From Crotophaga sulcirostris (taxonomy: Eukaryota > Chordata > Aves > Cuculiformes > Crotophagidae): 64,000 nt of DNA. Positions 12,903 through 23,150 of the stretch are shown one piece after another (within the stretch, counting starts at the first letter, position 1; each line of letters begins with the position of its first letter). Below the pieces are notes generated by a model, which did not search any database, was not told the DNA's origin, and was given only the letters and a program-made list of their open reading frames with translations. The stretch lies in contig VYZB01000375.1 in the NCBI GenBank assembly GCA_013397455.1, positions 164,950 through 228,949 on the forward strand. Reading direction: 5' to 3'. Both the position numbers and the translations under genes were made by a program.

Positions 12903-12960
12903 TTCAGTTAGAAGTGGCCTACAATGATTATTTAGTCCAACTCCATATTTGGAAGTTATT
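12896..12960 (-). mobile_element. Old CR1 3' tail fragment supporting the microsatellite
   Basis: Following the GAATA array the plus strand reads GTTCAGTTAGAAGTGGCC, then TACAATGATTATTTAGTCC and AACTCC. This is the reverse complement of a CR1 3' terminus (the family pattern is AGTTGGAAGG.ACC, then ATGATCATCTAGTCCAACT). Only about 60 bases are recognisable. The end on the far side is decayed, so the boundary is approximate. Confidence 0.65.
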
Positions 12961-13159
12961 AGGAAAGATTTGCACTGAACTTAAACTCAAGTTGACATAA
13001 GAGTACAAAGGATATAAAGCTGAAAAAGTGTGGGTTTTTTTTGTTTTAGTGGTCCTTAGCCTATAAGACTTGCCTCACTGGTATGGTGTAAGCATATTAC
13101 AGAGACACACGGCAGAGCCTCAGAGGATGACAATTCTCATCCTCTGCAATCTTGACTTA

Positions 13160-13411
13160 AGTGACTGGACTCAAGTTGCACCATGGAAGATTTAGATTGG
13201 ATATTAGGAAAAATTCCTTTACTAAAAGAGTGGTGAAACATTGGAACAGGATGCTCAGGGAAGTGGTGGTGTCACCATCCCTGGAAGTGTTCAGAAAGCT
13301 AGTAGATGTGGCACTGTGGGACATGGTTTACTAGGCACGGTGGTTCGACTTGATGATCTTAGAGGTCTTTTCCACCTTCATGATTCTATGATTCTATTCT
13401 ATGATTCTGTC
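13160..13411 (+). mobile_element. CR1 LINE 3' end, ATTCTATG-tailed
   Basis: Starts near GGACTCAAGTTGCACCATGG and continues AGATTTAGATTGGATATTAGG, GGTGGTGTCACCATCCCTGG, ATGGTTTACTAGGCACGG, TTCGACTTGATGATCTTAG and TCTTTTCC. It ends in ATGATTCTATGATTCTATTC and a short remainder, i.e. the classical octamer tail. In frame it corresponds to the last ~60 codons of ORF2 with substitutions. The plus frame at 13241-13516 runs out of it into unique sequence and is not a gene. Confidence 0.9.
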
Positions 13412-14390
13412 ACTGCACCATGCTGTTCAAACTTGGAGCTCAGGAGAGCAATGGTGCATGCTCTCAAGACCATCACCCAGGTCTGGGCAGATTTATTAGT
13501 TCACTTCCTGTGTTAGATGTCCTGCAGCAGATCATCTACCCCTGGCAAGCATCAGCAACAGCAGCACAGGAATGAGGGATATGGAGAAGTAAACAGAAAG
13601 AAAATGAGGGGAACTGGCACTATAGATGACATTTTTTTTTCCACAAGTATCTCAGCTATGAAAACATTGTGTGCTGATTCCTAGCCTTTGCTAAACCCAA
13701 TTTGTGTTCACCAATTGGGAATCTTAAACTACTAAATTAGTTTCTGCAACTTTATTATAACCTGATAGGTCACATCAAAAAGTGTTCCTGCTATTAACTT
13801 ACTATTGTTAATCACCTTGTTGTATCTTATCAGTGCTAGGTGTATACCTTGAAACATTGACGTATTCTTTGTGTTTGCTTCCTGAACCACTAAATATGCT
13901 GTTTTTTTGGATCTGTTGGTTTAATTAAAAAAAATTCTTTTATCTTTCATATATACCTATGGAAAACGTAGATCAAGCTGATCTTAGATGCTCGTGACCT
14001 CAGATATCCATGTAGTGACATCTAAAGAATCTAATCTCAGGGATCCATGTCAACGTCTTGTATAAACTAATCCTTGTATAAACTTTTCAAGAATAAAAGC
14101 AATTTAGCAGGCAACTGAAAGTAGATTAACTTTTAATTGTCTGTTTTCCTGTAGGTAGAGATAAATTAGTAAACCGAGTAGGACCAAGGTGTAGAGTTTG
14201 ATATTGTCTTCTGAGTGTCCATACTGTGGAGTTGCTCGTCCAGTGTCTAAAAGACCTGAAAACACTAATGCTTTCCTAGGTAACACATAAGCAAAGTTCA
14301 GTGGGATAGTGTGTGCTACAACTGTTGATGTTAGTATCCAGTCACCCTGTTTTGAATGTCAAGAGATTACAAATGGGGTTTCTCAGTGAA

Positions 14391-14456
14391 GGTAAGGAGA
14401 GTCCAGTGTTCCTGGAGGGAACTGGAGAGTTCCTGGAAGGTAAGGAGAGTCCAGTG
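14391..14456. repeat. Short direct repeat, 48-base period
   Basis: GGTAAGGAGAGTCCAGTG occurs at 14391-14408 and again, identical, at 14439-14456, with GTTCCTGGA also repeated between the two copies. It looks like a local tandem duplication of about 48 bases of which only the first 18 bases of the second unit remain. No function is evident. Confidence 0.8.
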
Positions 14457-15459
14457 AGTTCCTACTTTAAGTACTCACAATCCTTGCAGTTCGGTGTGGT
14501 GACACCAGGACAAGATCTGAAGGCATAATACTGGTCATTTAGTAACTAAAAGGAAACTATTCACTGTCTGTCCCAACCTTCTTCCTAACCTCTGAAATGC
14601 TGTCTTAGTACTAGCATGGAGATAAGCCCAAAATTTCCATCTGTATGCAGAGCTTTTTTTCTTCCTTCTAAGCTTGACACACACCTGTTCTCTAACTCAT
14701 TGCAGACAAAGTTAAAATGAGACATTCAAACCCTCTGAAAGTCATTTGCGTTGACGCAGTGTTATTTATGTCCCACAAAATAGGTTCATCAAAGGTCCTT
14801 TTAAGGTCTGAACATTTGTGTCCAAACCTTTGTGTACAAAGATGCTGATCTCTTCCATTAAATTTCAGAGTCAAACATTTAACTAAAGGTCAAAAGGCCA
14901 CTCAAACCTCCTTAGTCAATTCACTGGCAAGTGTGGACAAGGTTTCTGTACATAACAGCACACAAAGGAATGAGCTGGCATTGATTTTGGTTGCTTTTGA
15001 ATCCCTGACCTGATACCACCAACCTTTTACATTTGGGTCAAAAGAGAGTGAGACTGAAATTAGTTCTTCCACACCTGTGGTAGAATGCCCTTTTTTTGTA
15101 CCTTGAGATTTACATGTGTGGCATTGTTTCAGTATATTAATCCCTGCAGACCATAGATTGAGAAGACCATTATAGTACAGAAGTTTTCCCAGTAGCCTAG
15201 GAGATAGGAGAATGGGAGACAAGATTTCAGTTGATGTCTTGATAAAACTGTTTTGGCACTCTGTCCCCTAGAGACTATGACTTTCCATCATCAAATATGA
15301 GCAACGGGTAGTGAAGCAATCATCAGCCAATGTTTATGCAGCCCTTTGAAGTTGGGAAACGCTTCTCCATGCTTCTTTCTTTTTTTTTTTTACTCCCCAA
15401 CTTCTGGCAGGCATGTAAATTGGACATTTTTACCCAAAGCGCTATTTTAGCCTTTTATT

Positions 15460-15720
15460 TTACAGAGATAAATTAGACATTTTGTTCCATTCTCTAAAAA
15501 ATAATAATTAAAAGAATAAAAAAAGTCTGATTTGATTCTTAATATGCAGTGAAAGCTTAAGCTGGCTAATAATTGCTAATATACTACTTAAAGCTTCCTC
15601 TGACTCACAGCCAACTGCAGAGGGCAAGTCAAAACAGCCTTGGATAAATAATTAAAGCATTTAAAGATGTTAGACTTATATTTTGATCCTAATCTTTAGC
15701 TGGCATAAATCTGCCCAGCT
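15460..15720. promoter_or_regulatory. Candidate conserved non-coding element (homeobox-motif rich)
   Basis: An AT-rich but non-repetitive block with many ATTA/TAAT cores, including a TAATAATTGCTAAT segment near 15568-15581, ATAAATAATTAAAGC further on and CTTTAGCTGGCATAAATCTG near the end. No transposon or coding signal explains it. Vertebrate developmental enhancers often look like this, but conservation is not visible from one sequence, so the call is inference only. Confidence 0.25.
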
Positions 15721-18334
15721 GAATGGAATGAGTGGAGCTACAGAAACTGAAGAGTAGGTCTGATTTTCAAGACTTCCCTAGGTCATAAGTAAGTAGAATT
15801 TGTTTTTATCACTATTTCTAGATCCAGTTATTTATTTCTCACTGACTGATAGTTTCTGAAACAATTTTGAATGGGAATAAACATAGATTATTACCCTTCT
15901 TATTTCTTTACCCACTGCAGAGGTGAATTCAGGTAGTATAAAAATGATATTATAAAGCATGGATCCATGGCAGATAATTTTGCCTGTCTGTTAGACAGAC
16001 ATACACATCTGAGCTAATCGCCCTGGGCTCCTTTTAGAACCAACTGGGATGAAAAGATGCTTCAAGACTTAAGCCACCTTTCTTCTGGTAAACATCTAGA
16101 GGATTTCAGACAATGTGAGATTTAGAAGTGTGTTTCTACCTACTGACTAGGAATGAGAGATTATAGCTAATTCACACATCTTTATCTACATTATTGTCTC
16201 TAAATAAAAGTGAGGTGGATTTTTTGCCATTGAACAAGCTTGCCAGGTAAATGTTCCCTGGTTTACACAGGGCCTCTGCAGAAAAGGATGGAATTTAGAG
16301 GAAACTTGACAGTTTGCCAGAAGAGAGAGACAGCTGATGCAAAAGTCTTCTGCACAGGAGTAAATTCCTCTCTCAAACTGACTATGCAACAGGCATGTTG
16401 CAACTTTCACCTCCTTCTGTTTACTTTGTTTCTTCCAAAGTGATTTTTTTCTCTATTCAGTCAAAATGAATATAATTTTCCCTACAGTTGTCACGTACCC
16501 TGAGTACCAGTGGGGATTTCCTGAACCCTGCTATAACATAAGAACATGTAGGGGCAGTGGGTGGGTGAGTGGGTTATGGACCAGACTAGGACCAGTGATA
16601 ATATAATTCCATTATCCCATAAGTGTTTCCTGATCGACAGGAATTACAGCAGTCTGGCAATGGCCAGAAAAAGGCCAAGATTCCTTGCTTTGTCTCACCT
16701 GCAAATCTTGATGGATTGTTATTGTTAATGTTTATGAGTGAGATGCACTGGACAAAAGAACCGGTGCTGGTAGGAGGGACCTTTTTCTTAGTGGTCACCA
16801 TCATTTGGAAAGAAGCAGGATCAGAACACTCAGTTCTCTGGGGCTTTTCATCCCATCTTCACCCTTCCTGTGTTGCCTGAAAAACCATAACCTTTACAGA
16901 GGCACCATTCAGTTTTTCCTGCAGTCCTTTGAGTGTTTGAGCTGCTTATGTTCAGATAGCCCTAAGGAGAATGTATCAACTTCCAAATGGAGCTGGTTTT
17001 GCTTTAGGGTTTCACATACCCCTGTTGCTTAAATTGTGGTGTACAAGGAGAATTCAAAGTAAAAATAACTTGAGATAGGGCCACTACATTACTGGAAAGT
17101 TGAGATGCCTTGAGATAGTGAGTTCTGGGGTCAGAGGACTGTTTTTCATTTGACAATGAGCATTCTTCATTCGACACTCAGTATATTTATTACGTAAGAG
17201 ACACAAAACCAAAAGAGTTTAGGAAGGAGGCCAAAACAATTTGTTCAATATAACTAAGACACAGTTAACCTTTTGCACTGCATATGGAAATCACAATTCT
17301 AACATATAGAAGTAATCAAAATTTGCTTTTCTTTCATGCAAACAACTGTTTCACTCCTCCCACACATGTCAAATACCTCGTCCACCTAAGCTCATGCAAA
17401 TATGGGTACAAAGGTCGTACCATTTCTGAATGGTTATTGCCCCAGCTGATTAGATCCAGCAAAGCACATCTGGATCTAAACCCGTAAGTGTTTGTTGGTC
17501 TAGCAGGCAACCAAAGTTATACGAGATGGATCCGAATCAGAAAATGTAGTTGTATCTGCTCTAGCACTACCTGAATTCACCTCTGCAATAGATGCAGAAA
17601 TGAGGGGGTATAACAGAAACATTATTCTCATTTTTAAAAAATCCCTTGGAGAAAACTACTTACGCCCACCATTCGTAAAGATTGTCAATGAGAACTTAGA
17701 GCCATGTAATTTCCATTTTTTCTAAGTATTTCCTGTAGAAATTGTAAACAAGAAGTATTAGGAAAACGTCAGAATTACAATGCCTGAAATCTCCATTTTG
17801 TGAAAAACAACCCTAGACACAGATCCATAGAGCCCTGTGTCTACCTGTAGGCACCTACATAAGTACCAGGTATCTTAGTTTCCATTTATAGTTGATGGAG
17901 ATCCGATCCATAGGATCATAGGAGTCATAGGAGATAGGAGATAAGACAGTGATTCAGCTTACTTTTAAGCAAACACTTACATTTAGTCAACTGAATCTCT
18001 GTTTCTAGATTCAATGAATTAGATTTGATTAGTTTTCCACTGAGTAGAGTGAAAGCTTGCTCTATTGTAGACACCTACAGACACACACCTGGGACTCAAC
18101 TCTCTTGTCTAAACATAGGCATCTACTGCTATTTTAGCTGTGGCATTTGCCCAGATGTGACAGACATGACAGAGGACTTAAGGAGAATTGGCAGCTGGAA
18201 CACAGGTAGAATATCCTAGAACACCTCAAATAGCACTGAACACCGATATTTAAACTTCTGAATCGTAGGTCTATATTTATGGGTAGTCAAGGTATAGATG
18301 AGTTCAGTTCTTACCTTTGTCACTTTAATCACTC

Positions 18335-18691
18335 TCAGAAGGCTCACAGAAGAGCCACAGTGAATGTTGCCTATAAAGAAAAGATACTAGAAAGAAAAGG
18401 GACAAAATAGAAGAGAGAAGAGACTGATGATGACCTAATAATAGTCTTTAAATACCTAAAAAAGAAATCCATTTCCCATATTCAATGAGTACTGGAGAAA
18501 GAATTATGAACATAAACTGCAGTAAGGGCATCTTTCTAATGTAATGGACCATTGCAAAACAAGTGGATCACCTGCTAAAGCTGTAGTGTGTCCATGCCTG
18601 GAAGCTTCGGTGAACAGTTGAACATCGGCTGAGTTTCTTTCTGAGATCTCTTCCAGCCTCACTTCTAATCATTTTATGACTGTATTTTTCT
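18335..18691 (+). mobile_element. Old, degraded CR1 LINE 3' region
   Basis: Pieces in CR1 order can be followed: AGAAGAGCCACAGTGAATG (compare the family's AGAGCCACAAAGATGAT), a GAGAAGAGACTGATGATGACC then AATAATAGTCTTTAAATACC block (compare GGAGACCTTATAATGGTCTATAAATA), ATGCCTGGAAGCTTCGG, and finally GAGATCTCTTCCAGCCTCAC with TTATGACTGTA as the decayed tail. It is far more diverged than the ATACTGTG copies and has no open frame. Confidence 0.6.
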
Positions 18692-19921
18692 GTGCTAGGG
18701 AATTTGAAAATGATCTCCGTGGGTGGAAATGGACTTACCCCCATCACATAGGCCTCCTGATACCACCGACAGAATTGTAAATGAGGAGTTAGACAGGCTG
18801 TAGTTCTTTAATAGGGCTTTGCTGCCAAGGGGCCCAACATGTTTCCCATAATGAGGCAAGGGTAGGAGGAGAGAAGAGGGAAAATCTTCCATTCTTTATA
18901 TTTCCATAGTATTTTGTAATTAATTTGATGCTTTTACAGAAAATTAATTGGGTTTTGATAATGAAATAGAAAGGACTAGTTAGACACTGGCAAATTAAAA
19001 AAAAAATAAAAAATCACTGCCTAATAGTCCCCCACGTCAGACTGATAATGCTGTCTCCCTCAGGTTCTTCGGAAAAAAATAGCCCAAGAGGAGGCACTGT
19101 GAAAGTACTTGTCAGTTGAAGGGTTAATCTGCCTCCCTTCCCCACTCCCCTGCTCCCTCACAACTAAAGCTAAGCAGATTAATTAAAACTTAAAAGGATT
19201 CTGATTTAGTTATGAGTAAGAAAGTGAAGTGCTGCAGCCTCACGCCTATAATTCACCATTGCAGAGTGACACTTAGACAGGCCAAGCTGTAATTATCTTA
19301 TGATGTAGTATGTTCACTGCAATTCCTCATAAAACCTCTCTTTTAGGTTTTTGCCTGCCTTATTTCTCCTCCCCTGGCATCCCATCCAAGACAAAGGCAT
19401 TTAACATGGGTAAATATTAATTTGTAGGAAGATGACAGCCGTGGGTCAAACAGGAGGCTGATCAATAGGCTCCATAAAATCAACAGGTATCCACTCCACT
19501 TCATATGTCATCCCCTGGTGAAACAGAAAACCATTTTATAATATTTCTACTTAATATTTCATTTTTTTCCTAATATATTATCAGTGGAAAAGCAGTGAAA
19601 GGGGAAAGAGATCCACAGTCGTGAGTACCCACCTCCCCCTTACAGTACTACGAGATGGAGTAAGTTATTATTTATTTTCCACACATAGCAGTTAAATTAT
19701 CACACTATTTGCTGTAGGAAATAATTTATAAATTTATGAATTTCTGTCATCGTACCTTTCAGCAATCAAGCCTATGAACAGTAAGTATAATTCATCCTTT
19801 GTGGAGATATGGTACAGAAGTTATATAACTAGTTGAATGCCCTTAAAAATATGAGGATAAAAATATGTGTTATGCATGAGGTCTTTGCATAGAGGAGATT
19901 TTCAGTCTATAAAGCTAATCA
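18692..19921. other. Non-coding spacer with a candidate conserved element
   Basis: Unique sequence; no exon or repeat is recognised. The minus-strand frame at 18695-18892 has no domain. The part at 19180-19470 is listed separately as a possible conserved element. Confidence 0.5.
19180..19470. promoter_or_regulatory. Candidate conserved non-coding element
   Basis: Non-repetitive block with TTAATTAAAA at its left edge, CTGTAATTATCTTATGATG near 19288-19306 (TAATTA core at 19290), and TTTAACATGGGTAAATATTA and ATCAATAGGCTCCATAAAATC towards the right. Motif density and the absence of any transposon or coding explanation suggest an enhancer-like element. Conservation cannot be tested here. Confidence 0.25.
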
Positions 19922-20410
19922 CAGGATTACAGAATCACAGAATGGTTTAGGTTGGAAAAGACCTTTAAGATAGTTGAGCCCAACCACAAACATAACACAA
20001 CCAACTCCACTATGAACCCATGTCCCTAAGTGCCACATCTACACTTCTTTTAAACACCTCCAGGGGTGGTGACTCCACCACTTTCCTGGGCAGCCTGTTC
20101 CAATGATTGATAACCCTTTCAGTGAAGTAATATTTCCTGTTATCCAATCTAAACCTCTCCTGGCACAACTTGAGGCCATTTCCTCTCATCTGGTCACTTG
20201 ATACTTGGGACAGGACACCAACACCCATCTCACTACAACCTCCTTTCAGGGAGTTGTGGAGAGCAACAAGGTCTCTCCTCCTTGTCTCCAGACTAAACAA
20301 TCAGAGTTCTCTCAGCTGCTCCTCATAACATACGTTCTCTGGATCCTTCACCAGTTTTGTTGCCCTTCTCTGGACATGCTCCACCACCTCACTGTCCTCT
20401 GGATTTTGAA
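19922..20410 (-). mobile_element. CR1 LINE 3' region with partial ORF2
   Basis: The minus strand encodes the C-terminal part of CR1 ORF2 in two frames. The first piece (from about 20410) reads EVVEHVQRRATKLVKDPEN and YEEQLREL. The second (20010-20300) reads [20 protein letters not shown], then [20 protein letters not shown] and [17 protein letters not shown], ending shortly after. A frameshift between them and a missing family stop show it is dead. The 3' end (plus-strand left end) is GATTACAGAATCACAGAATG followed by TTAGGTTGGAAAAGACC, an ATTCTATG-type end. It is moderately old. Confidence 0.92.
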
Positions 20411-20582
20411 GAGAGCTTTCAAATAGGAAGTATACATGAATACACCTAGAATGGCATGCGTAATACTTACTGGACAGATCAGTCCCTGCTGCGGGATGAA
20501 GCATGCTGCACTTTTAATTTGAGAAGGTAGAAGTTTGGTAGCCAGATAGTGTTGAAAATTGCCACTTCGAAATTGGAGATAA

Positions 20583-20625
20583 TGTTATGTTATGTTATGT
20601 TATGTTATGTTATGTTATGTTATTT
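20583..20625. repeat. (TTATG)n pentanucleotide microsatellite
   Basis: About eight units of TGTTA/TTATG run directly into the 5' end of a truncated plus-strand CR1. The repeat sits on the 5' side of the LINE, so it is not the element's own tail. It is either a pre-existing target or filler added at the junction. Confidence 0.93.
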
Positions 20626-20626
20626 C

Positions 20627-21030
20627 CCTATGAGGAGCGACTGAGGGAGCTGGGGCTGTTTAGCCTGGAGAGGAGGAGGCTCAGGGGAGACCTTATTGCT
20701 CTCTACAACTACCTAAAAGGAGGTTGTAGTCAGGCAGGGGTTGGTCTCTTCTCTCAGGTGACCAGTGACAGAACTAGAGGACATGGACTCAAGCTTCGTC
20801 AGGGGAGGTTTAGGTTTGGTATTAGGAAGAAATTCTTCCCTGAAAGGGTGATTGGCTGTTGGAATGTGCTGCCCAGGGAGGCGGTGGAGGAGGTGTTTAA
20901 GAGGAGATTGGATGAGGCACTCAATGCCATGGTTTAGATGATGGGTTTGTGTTAGTGTTGAGTTATAGCTTGGACTCGATGATCTCAGAGGTCCTTTCCA
21001 ACCTTGTAATACTGTGATACTGTGATACTG
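20627..21030 (+). mobile_element. Young CR1 LINE 3' region with open ORF2 C-terminus
   Basis: The longest uninterrupted CR1 reading frame in the window: from [20 protein letters not shown] through [37 protein letters not shown] and [20 protein letters not shown] to [11 protein letters not shown] and its natural stop at GCCATGGTTTAG. This is only about the last 100 residues of a polymerase of roughly 900, past the reverse transcriptase core, so it is non-functional. It has an in-frame 12-base deletion (VEEVF where relatives have VESPSLEVF). The 3' UTR stem GGACTCGATGATCTC...CCAACC and the ATACTGTG tail are intact. The ATG codons at the frame's start come from the upstream TTATG repeat, not from the LINE. 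Confidence 0.95.
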
Positions 21031-21322
21031 TTATACCTCAGTTAGTAAAACATTCACTAAGGCTTTGAAGAATGCTGATTTATTCCTTCCTTTGTTGGAG
21101 GGAACACCTGCACTTTCCATAGGTCCCACTTTTGGGTTGGGGGTTAGGGGGCACCTAGGTTTAGAACTAGATCCCTTGGCAATGGGATCACCTCTAATCT
21201 TTAAGTGACCTTTGTCTTTATGTTCTCACCTTTGAAAGATTTGCTACAGGCTTGCAGCAGTTGGGTGAAACAACAAAGAAGAATTTTAGTGGAAGTTTAT
21301 GGAGAACATCCCAGATCTTTTA

Positions 21323-21356
21323 ACACAGATAGATGACCAGTGGGTCATATCTGTGT
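21323..21356. repeat. Imperfect inverted repeat (hairpin)
   Basis: ACACAGATAGATGACC is followed after four bases by GGTCATATCTGTGT. The arms pair over 14 positions with a two-base bulge (GA). It may be a remnant of a palindromic element or simply a chance hairpin. There is no transcript evidence. Confidence 0.7.
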
Positions 21357-21549
21357 CTGAGGAGGCTGACTGGTGTAGGGATCACCTTAGCTGTCTCAGC
21401 ACAGGTATCTGAAGTGTTGGGAACCAAGACAAATGCAACACATGACATACAGTGATCTGTGCAATTCCTGAGTGACAGCAGAAATCAGGCACCCTTGGGT
21501 GACTCAAATGCTCCTGTTGGCAACAGTATTAAACCCACAAAAGGAATAA

Positions 21550-21567
21550 CAAATAAATAAATAAATA
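21550..21567. repeat. (AAAT)n microsatellite
   Basis: Four clean AAAT units and a partial one. A short simple repeat of no further note. Confidence 0.85.
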
Positions 21568-22035
21568 TATCAGGCCAGTTGGGCTCCTGATGCGTTTCGG
21601 ACTATCAAGGGGAATTAAGCATTTGTCTGTAAATCTCTCAAAGAACTCAGTTCAGTTTACAATGCCATCTGATATGCAGCAACTCCCAACTGCTGCTCCT
21701 GAGGTGGTAAAGGTCTCCTGAAGTCCAGAGTTAGATCTGGTTGGCCCCTGCAGATGTTCGGGATACCTTTGGCATCTCAAATTACACTTGGTGTCTCTCT
21801 GAGGCATCTGAACGGAGTCTGGAGTGTTTGCCAGTGACCGAAAGACCTTTGTAAATCAAGTCAGGCTGCATAATTCAAGTATGATGTGATGGGCTGAACC
21901 ACCAAATTCCCTCACTGACATTTTAAGGTGGATTCAGAGTTTTCACCTCATGCCATGATTTTGATATTGAATGATAAATTAAAAAAAAATACTTTCCTAC
22001 ACAAAAATTTTTTTAGGACAATCAAGAAGCAACAA

Positions 22036-22063
22036 AAATAGAAAGTATTGATACTTTCTATTT
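22036..22063. repeat. Perfect inverted repeat, 13-base arms
   Basis: AAATAGAAAGTAT and ATACTTTCTATTT are perfect reverse complements separated by TG, so the whole 28 bases can fold on itself in either strand. No transposon or RNA gene explains it. Confidence 0.9.
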
Positions 22064-22821
22064 CTCTCCTAGAATCTAGTATTTTTGCAGAAATATCACA
22101 ATGCATTTGTCAGTGTTAATGACCTCTCATAGTTGTCCTATTTCTTAGCAAAAGACCAGCAGGCTTTTTGGAATTTGAAAGCTCAGCACAGGGGAAAAAA
22201 CATGAACACAGTGGTGTCCATTGGCATTTCCTGAGTGGTGTAGGAGTTAACAGAGACTTTAGGGAAGCTGAATGCTTTTCCAAATAATCTGGGTAGATGT
22301 AATACTTTTGCTCTCCTGCTCTGGGTCTGAGTCCACTGCCAGGATTCCCATTTGCCCCTTAGCTATCTGTGTAAAAATACATTATCAGTAAGCATGGATT
22401 TTTCAAGTTTTGTGCCTGGGATCATGCAGAGGTTTGCTGTATGAGAACAGGGATGTATATATTCTTAGTGTATTTCACTGTATGTCTATAGATCTTCATC
22501 ATAAGCTTTTCTGCTTATCTTCTATACACCATTTCCTAAATGAACTGGTGGTGGTGTCCTTCCAAATTTCCTTTTAGCAACTGCCACTCCAAAATTAACT
22601 GTTTATGAGACCAATTATTGGTTTTGTCTTTTAAATGTCTACCTTTTTTTTTGTTATTGCCTGTGTTTCATTTTTTATCCTCGAATATTGCTTCCTATAA
22701 TTAATAAAATTATTGCCAAGTTAGTCAAGCATTTTCCCAAATATTACGCTGAGAGTCAATTTCAAGTGTAAGAACAGTTCCCTTGCAACTGACGGAAATT
22801 ATACCATAAAAGCAGAACATA

Positions 22822-23026
22822 TAGAATCATACAATCATCTGGTTGGAAAAGACCTTTGAGATCCTGGAGTCCAACTGTACCTGTCTCATTATTAAACCAT
22901 GTCCCTGAGGAACTCATCTACCCATCTTTTAAGCATCTTCAGGGATGGTCACTCAATCACCTCCCTGAGCAGCCTCTGCCAGTGCCTGAGAACCCTTTCA
23001 GTAAAGTAATTTTTCCTAATATGTAG
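22822..23026 (-). mobile_element. CR1 LINE 3' end, ATTCTATG-type, truncated
   Basis: The plus strand begins TAGAATCATACAATCATC, then GGTTGGAAAAGACCTTTGAG (3' UTR stem), TTAAACCATGTCCCTGAGG (stop region, complement), CTTCAGGGATGGTCACTC and CCTGAGAACCCTTTCAGTAA, stopping at TTTTTCCTAATATG. It is a minus-strand insertion, 5'-truncated in the ORF2 C-terminal region and diverged. Another minus-strand CR1 starts only ~125 bases to the right. Confidence 0.9.
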
Positions 23027-23150
23027 AAGATGCATAAGATGTTTTAGAAGGTTTTGCTGTTGTTATTCAAAGATCAAAATAACAATTTCTACTGTGCCAA
23101 TGATGTAAACTGTATAAACAAGAGTATAAACAAGAAAACTCAAAAAAACC

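Larger units (their letters stand above)
13412..18334. other. Non-coding spacer with a candidate conserved element
   Basis: About 4.9 kb without a recognised gene or transposon. It includes a short direct repeat at 14391-14456 and an AT-rich, homeobox-motif-dense stretch at 15460-15720 listed separately. A GTAGGCACCTAC palindrome lies near 17849, and short ATAGGA reiterations lie near 17912-17944. The open frames are short and overlap on both strands with no domain content. Confidence 0.55.
21032..22821. other. Non-coding spacer with two inverted repeats
   Basis: No gene is recognised. It holds an imperfect hairpin at 21323-21356, an (AAAT)n run at 21550-21567 and a perfect 13-base-arm inverted repeat at 22036-22063, listed separately. 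The rest is unique sequence. Confidence 0.55.

Noticed and set aside
17849..17860. Short palindrome GTAGGCACCTAC, and a similar one near 26553-26571
   Set aside because: They may be remnants of an old palindromic repeat, but each is too short and the two too different to define a family.
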